This document shows positions 59,700 through 64,000 of a stretch of DNA of 64,000 bases, one piece after another (position 1 is the first letter of the stretch; the number at the start of each line of letters is the position of its first letter). Below the pieces are notes generated by a model. It did no database searches and was not told where the DNA came from. It saw nothing but the letters and a program-made list of their open reading frames with translations. Source of the stretch: Saccharothrix luteola (GTDB lineage Bacteria > Actinomycetota > Actinomycetes > Mycobacteriales > Pseudonocardiaceae); assembly GCF_020859565.1 (NCBI RefSeq), contig NZ_JAJHUO010000011.1, positions 98,597-162,596 on the forward strand. The letters run 5' to 3'. The position numbers and the translations under genes were made by a program.

Positions 59700-60486
59700 C
59701 GATCGAGACGTGGCCGTCGTCCGGCGAGAGCCGCAGTTCGGCGGCGGGGCACCGGCGGGCCAGCCACTCGGCGTGCGAGCTGGGCACGACGCGGTCACGC
59801 AGACCGTGCAGCAGGAGCACCGGGGCGGTCACGTCGGCGGGGTCGAACCCCCAGGGGGTGACGTAGGCGAGGTCGTCGTCGATCCACGCGTCCGGCCGCC
59901 CCGCCCGCACGGCCGGGCCCACGACCTCGTCGAACCACGACCACTCACCGGCGAGGGCGGCGAAGTCCGCCTCGGTGAACTCGGGGTCGTACCCGACGCC
60001 TGAGGCCTCGAACCGCTCCTTCACCGCACGTCCGGCCTCGGCCGCGCGCAAGGACGCCACGCCGGACGCCGCCATGCCCGCGAACCAGTCGAGCCCGTCC
60101 GCGCGGAAGGGCGCGAGCCCGGCCAGGCTGACCACGCCGAGCACCCGTTGCGGCAGCAGCGCGGCGCACGCCAGGGCGTGCGGCCCGCCGCCGGAGTACC
60201 CCACCACGGCGAACCGGTCGATGCCCAACGCGTCGGCGACCGCGGCGGTGCAGGCCGCGCCGGAGGCGATGTCCCGGCCGCGGTTCGGCGTCGAGCCGCC
60301 GTAGCCGGGGCGGTCGTAGGACACCCAGCGGAGGCCGAGCCGTTCGGCGGCCGGGAAGAGCGGCGCGGGCGGCGCGCCGATGTTCGGTGTGCCGTGGTGC
60401 CAGATGACGGCCAACTCGCCCGTGCCGGTGTCGTACGCGTGCAGCGTGCGACCGTCGTCCAGGTCGATGTCGATCTCCGTCAGCAC
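59653..60486 (-). CDS. Alpha/beta hydrolase
   Basis: Esterase/lipase-fold protein of 277 residues. Oxyanion segment IWHHGTPN (about 28-35), VSYDRPGYGGS (about 55-65), nucleophile elbow GYSGGG with Ser98, acid in LLHGLRDRVVP and the His in DDGHVSI. It most resembles proline-iminopeptidase-like or haloalkane-dehalogenase-like hydrolases; substrate unknown. GTG 60486 lies 6 bases from a minus-strand TAGGCT, so it is probably leaderless. Confidence 0.92.
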   Translation of the reverse strand: MLTEIDIDLDDGRTLHAYDTGTGELAVIWHHGTPNIGAPPAPLFPAAERLGLRWVSYDRPGYGGSTPNRGRDIASGAACTAAVADALGIDRFAVVGYSGGGPHALACAALLPQRVLGVVSLAGLAPFRADGLDWFAGMAASGVASLRAAEAGRAVKERFEASGVGYDPEFTEADFAALAGEWSWFDEVVGPAVRAGRPDAWIDDDLAYVTPWGFDPADVTAPVLLLHGLRDRVVPSSHAEWLARRCPAAELRLSPDDGHVSIVTSAPSALDWLRARA

Positions 60487-60492
60487 GGGCGG

Positions 60493-60512
60493 AGCCTAAC
60501 AGCGGTTAGGAT
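60493..60512. promoter_or_regulatory. Symmetric divergent leaderless promoter
   Basis: CCTAAC (60495-60500) and GTTAGG (60505-60510) are inverted copies around AGCG. They give TAGGCT on the minus strand 6 bases before GTG 60486 and TAGGAT (60507-60512) on the plus strand 8 bases before GTG 60521, so both genes can be leaderless from back-to-back -10 boxes. Confidence 0.55.
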
Positions 60513-60520
60513 CGCGCCTC

Positions 60521-61195
60521 GTGTTCGACGAGCGGTGGGCGGTGGTCCCGGCTCGGCCGGTCGCCACCCGGTGGGCCACCCGTCGAGCGGAGAGGCTCGT
60601 GCTGGGCGTCGTGCACAACGTGACCTCGGCGACGCGCCTGTTCGACGTGCTGCCGCTGGTCGCCACCGACCGAGGGTCCAGGTGCTGTTCGCGTTCACGG
60701 GGTCGTCCGCGTTCACGCCGGGCACGGCCGAGCACCTGGCCGAACTCGGCGTGCTGACGATCGACTGGGCGCAGGCCGAGCCGACGCGGTTCGACCTGGC
60801 CATCGCGTCCAGTTACGGCGGCCCGCTGGAACGGCTGCGCGCACCGCTCGCGGTATGGCCGCACGGAATGGGCTACAACAAATATCTGGAACGGAAACGG
60901 GGAACGGGAAATCGGTTTTCGGGTTGTCTCCCGAATGGCTGACCCACCGCGGTCGGTTGATCCCGTCGAGCGTGATCCTCTCGCACACCGAACAGCTGGA
61001 CCGGCTGCGGGCGGCGCTGGGCGTCGGCCGCGGTCAACGACTGGCGGTCGTGTCCTCGACGTGGGGTCCGGGCAGCCTGTACGACGACGCGGCGGACGTG
61101 GTGCGCCGGCTGCGGCTGGAGCTTCCCCTGGACGAGTACCGGATCGCGCCGGCGCTGCACCCGAACACCTGGTCCGCACGATTCCCGTCGCACGC
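60521..61195 (+). pseudogene. Frameshifted remnant of a large actinobacterial cytosolic protein family
   Basis: The reading continues through three frames. LGVVHNVTSATRLFDVLPLVATD runs to about 60672; then the next frame has VQVLFAFTGSSAFTPGTAEHL, RFDLAIASSYGGPLERL and LPHGMGYNKY-like WPHGMGYNKYLE; near 60914 it shifts again to VFGLSPEWLTHRGRLIPSSVILSHTEQLDRLRAALG, and GQRLAVVSSTWGPGSLY and YRIAPALHPNTW. Each piece has G/C-rich third positions, so the breaks are recent or are sequencing errors. The segment order fits a family I recall in actinomycetes with a glycosyltransferase-B-like look, about 400 residues; the part after PNTW is missing. Start GTG 60521 from TAGGAT. Confidence 0.65.
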
Positions 61196-61660
61196 GTGCA
61201 CACGCCACCGGTGGTGCACCAGTGGGTGGCCGTCGAACTCGACGCGCCCGACCGGGCCCGCGTGGTCCGCTTCGCCGTCGACCTGCGTCGTGCCTCACCA
61301 CCGCACAGCCACTTGGTGGTGGGTGTCGACACCCCGAACGCCGCGGTGCCGGAGAGCGCGGAGATCGTGATCCAGGACCACGCCGGCGACGCGGAGCGGT
61401 GGATCACGGCGATGTTCGACGCGTTGCCGGGCCTCGGGTCGGCGTCCATGCCCGACCACTCCGGGCGGTGGCTCGTCGGCACGCGCGACGGCGCGCTCCT
61501 CGCCTTCACCGGTCCCGCCCTTGCCGGACGACGGGTGTGGGCGTCGGTCGTGCACGCCTGGCACCTCGCCGCCACCACTGTCCCCGCACGCGTCACCGTG
61601 ACGTTGGGCGGTGAGGAGCACACCGCCGAGGTGCGTCAGCTCCGCGCGGCCAGCCGCTGA
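61196..61660 (+). CDS. Hypothetical protein adjoining the frameshifted gene
   Basis: Frame of 154 codons from GTG 61196 with no ribosome site, in the third frame relative to the preceding remnant. QWVAVELDAPDRARVVRFAVDL, HSHLVVGVDTPNAAVPESAEIVI and RVWASVVHAWHLAATTVPARVTVTLGG look like a beta-rich domain. It may be an independent gene whose 5' end was fused to the remnant by a deletion near 61170-61200. Function unknown. The stop overlaps the convergent gene by 25 bases. Confidence 0.5.
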   Translation: MHTPPVVHQWVAVELDAPDRARVVRFAVDLRRASPPHSHLVVGVDTPNAAVPESAEIVIQDHAGDAERWITAMFDALPGLGSASMPDHSGRWLVGTRDGALLAFTGPALAGRRVWASVVHAWHLAATTVPARVTVTLGGEEHTAEVRQLRAASR

Positions 61661-63341
61661 GCGGTGGCGGCCATGGCCGTGACGAACCCGTGCTCGGCGT
61701 ACAACGCGATCGCCTGCTCGTAGCAGGCCTTCGCGGCGTCACCGCTCTCCAGGTCACCGAGCGCGTCGAGCACCTGGGCGTGGTCGAACGGCCGGTTCTG
61801 CTCGGCCGTGATCGCCCTGGCCTGCTCCAGGAGCTCCCGTGGCCGTTCGGTCGACCCCGACTCGCCGAGCTTGCGCCCCTGCCACAGCATGATCTTGGCG
61901 ACGTTGCGCGGCTCCGGCGCGGCCAGCCCGCCGAACCCCGCCAAAGCCGCTCCAGCAGCACGACGGCCGCCTCCGCCGGTTCGGCCTTGGCCAGGTGGAA
62001 CCGCGCGAGCGCGAGCCGACGCGGGTCGCCGACCGACTCGGCCAGCTCCGGGTTCCGCCGCAGCACCGCCCGCGCCTCGTCCGACTCCCCGCGAGCCAGT
62101 CGGGCCAACCCGGCGCACTCCAGCGCGGTCGCCTCGGCTTCGACGTCACCGATCCGCCGGGCGAGGTCGACCGCCGCGTCGGTGTGTCGCCCGGGTGCAG
62201 GTGGGCGAACCCCATCTGGGTCAGCAACACCGCCCGCGCCACGTCGCCGGCCAGGTGCTCGGCCGCGCGCACGCCGAGTTCGTTCGTGGCGAGCAGGTCG
62301 TCGTAGTACTTGCCGGGCTCGTACAACGCCCACAGCACGAGGCTCAGCACCACGACCGCTTCGAGCGCACCGTCCTCGTAGGACGCGGTCGTCACCGCGC
62401 GCAGGTTCGCCCGCTCGCGTTCCAGCCACCCGCGCGGGTCGGCCTCCGCGGTGTGCCCCGCCGCCGGACGGCGTCGCGCTCGGCCCGGTCGACCACCTCG
62501 CCGATCCGCGCCGCGTGTCCGCGCAGGAGGTTGTGCACCACCAGCCGACCGGCGACCGGGTCCTCCGCCACCCTCAGCGACACCAGCTCGCGCGCCGCGC
62601 CGCGGGCCCTCGCCTCGCCGACGCCCATGCCCGCCGCCAAAGCCGCGACCGACACGTCGCCGGTGCCCGGATGCGCGCCCAACACCCGGTAGGCGTTCCG
62701 GGCGAGTGGGCTCAGGCGCGCGTAGGTGGCGTCGAACAGGGAACCGAGCGTGGGCTCGTCGCCGACCGCCACGGACGTGAGGCCGGCTTCCTGGTCGGCG
62801 AGCTCTTCGAGCAGCTCGGCGACCGACAGCCTCGGCTGCTCCGCGAGCATCCCACCGATCAGGCACAACGCCACTGGCAGGCCCGAGCCGCGCCGGCACC
62901 CCGAACGCGCCGTGACCGGTGACGACGACGACCGAACCGCCGGGGCCGGGCAGCAGGGAACGGACCTGGGCGGGCGAGACCACGTCGTCGAGGAAGACAG
63001 CCAGCGACAGCCCGTGGGTGACCGAGCGGAACATCGCCGCCCGCGACGTCGGGGAACCTGTCGCGGACGTCGTCCAGCCAGGCCGTGGCCACGGTCGACT
63101 TGCCGCTGCCGCGCGGCCCGAGCACGACCTTGACCACCGGGGCGTCCAACGGCGGCCGGTCGGCGGTGCCGCACTCCAGCTCGGCCGGCACGCGCACCTG
63201 GTTGACCAGGTCGACGTGCGGCGGCAGCTGGTGCGGCACCTTCGTGGGAGGCCAGGGGACGCCGTGGAAGTGCACCACGCTGGCCTGCACCACCGCGTGG
63301 GCCGACCCGCCGAACTCGTTGCGCGCCGTCCGCTCCTCCAC
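61636..63341 (-). pseudogene. NB-ARC ATPase / TPR protein interrupted by five frameshifts
   Basis: From GTG 63341 (GGAGG site) the protein begins RNEFGGSAHAVVQASVVHFHG and has a Walker A motif GPRGSGKST. The reading must shift near 63040, 62890, 62460, 62190 and 61945 to follow the coding signal: AMFRSVTHGLSLAVFLDDVV; LPVALCLIGGMLAEQPRLSVAELLEEL; ERERANLRAVTTASYEDGALEAV; HTDAAVDLARRIGDVEAEA; and FGGLAAPEPRNVAKIMLW to the stop. Joined, this is an about 560-residue NTPase of the NB-ARC type with winged-helix and tetratricopeptide repeats, typical of actinomycete signalling proteins. All pieces keep coding character, so sequence error is as likely as decay. Confidence 0.75.
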
Positions 63342-63529
63342 CCGTGACCTCCCGCGTCGAGGGCAAGATCGTCGGGCCGGCCCAGCGACTGCGGACGCCG
63401 GGCGTGGCCGGTTCGCTACCCGACATCACCACGTCGGGAAAAGGTGGTGGAGATCGTGGTTTGGCCCGCCCGACGAACGGTTACCTCGTGCGTGCGCCTT
63501 GAGCAGACAGGGTGCCGAAGGAGCGTGCA
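63342..63529. other. Divergent gap before the HATPase gene
   Basis: This 188-base gap separates the NB-ARC gene from the anti-sigma-like ATPase gene. Apart from the AAGGAG ribosome site at 63517-63522 I see nothing certain in it. Confidence 0.4.
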
Positions 63530-63922
63530 ATGAACATGGTGGACCTGCCTGACGACGGGCTCGACCTGGAGTTGGGCGGCGTCCAGACACCCGACGGCAT
63601 CGCCGGTTGGGTGCGACAGGTCGCTTATGAGGTGGATGGGGACCGCGTCGCCGACCTCGCGTCGATCGCCACCGAACTGGTGGGCAACGCGCGGCGGCAC
63701 GCGGAGGGGCCGTGGCGGATGCGGATGCGGCGGGTCGACGAACGGCAGGTCGTGCGGATCGAGGTGGAGGACCGCAGTCCCAGCCTGCTGCCGGTGCTCG
63801 GCAGACCGGACGACCCGACCGCGGGCGCCGGGCTGCTGCTGGTCAACCGGCTGTCCGTGCGCTGGGGGTTCGACCACCACGAGGATCGGAAGGTGGTGTG
63901 GGCGGAAGTGCCCACCGGGTGA
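63530..63922 (+). CDS. HATPase domain protein, RsbW-type anti-sigma kinase-like
   Basis: Stand-alone GHKL ATPase of 130 residues. N box in SIATELVGNARRHAEGP (about 43-58), D box in RIEVEDRSPSLLPVL, and G box in GAGLLLVNRLSVRWGF (about 100-115). This is the layout of small serine kinases that act on anti-sigma antagonists or as regulators in actinomycetes. ATG 63530 has an AAGGAG site. No sigma factor or antagonist gene is adjacent within the window. Confidence 0.88.
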   Translation: MNMVDLPDDGLDLELGGVQTPDGIAGWVRQVAYEVDGDRVADLASIATELVGNARRHAEGPWRMRMRRVDERQVVRIEVEDRSPSLLPVLGRPDDPTAGAGLLLVNRLSVRWGFDHHEDRKVVWAEVPTG

Positions 63923-63934
63923 CGGCCCGGTGGT

Positions 63935-64000
<66 letters not shown>

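Overview
The window is very GC-rich DNA with strong G/C preference at codon third positions, many 1, 4 and 8 base start/stop overlaps, GTG starts, several apparently leaderless promoters, and actinobacterial families (MalR/CebR-type sugar control, a Pls-type peptide synthetase, LigD polymerase domain plus PrimPol, NB-ARC regulators). This points to a filamentous actinomycete, most likely of the order Pseudonocardiales; the genus cannot be fixed from sequence alone. No rRNA, tRNA, CRISPR array, transposase or phage gene was seen.

Layout. 0-5.5 kb: a tripartite tricarboxylate transporter (tctCBA, minus strand) divergent from a citrate-type two-component system, with four 9-bp tandem operator-like repeats between them. 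5.4-13.5 kb: a GH13 glucan/trehalose enzyme and an LLM flavin oxidoreductase, a four EF-hand protein, an FxsA-like membrane protein, a KamA-type radical SAM aminomutase, a P450 and a glycine-rich secreted beta-helix protein. 13.6-22.9 kb: a PfkB kinase with odd homopolymers, a LacI regulator coupled to an AlkZ-like DNA glycosylase, a crystallin-like secreted protein, a 997-residue multidomain alpha-amylase and an AAA/LuxR regulator; MalR-like boxes lie before both the LacI gene and the amylase. 22.9-30.9 kb: MerR and serine hydrolase; a CPBP protease with a NarL-type two-component system; a second P450; a MarR/LLM pair around a doubly symmetric operator.

31.0-36.2 kb holds the most striking locus: a Pls/PosA-type single-module peptide synthetase (adenylation, carrier, polytopic acyltransferase-like C-terminus) preceded by a 10-codon leader ORF and overlapping an M1 metallopeptidase. 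The adenylation pocket reads as one for a basic amino acid, so the predicted product is a cationic poly(amino acid). 36.2-38 kb: PfkB and SurE overlap, followed by a 46-residue small protein. 38.2-45.5 kb is a rhamnogalacturonan island: two PL11 lyases, rhamnose mutarotase and an oxidoreductase-DUF6807 fusion, tied together by five copies of the palindrome TGAAACGNTTCA plus one exact cellulose-type CebR box.

45.5-60.5 kb mixes a nitrilase coupled to a DUF4231/SLATT membrane protein, a two-component system led by a cysteine-tailed protease-like protein, an MFS exporter, a LigD-type polymerase domain convergent with a PrimPol, an ArsR/S41 peptidase pair, a second EF-hand protein and a large SF1 helicase with a possible nuclease-like tail. 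From 60.5 kb to the end the reading frames of two genes are broken at least seven times, and the window finishes in runs of G and C, so this end is probably low-quality contig-edge sequence.
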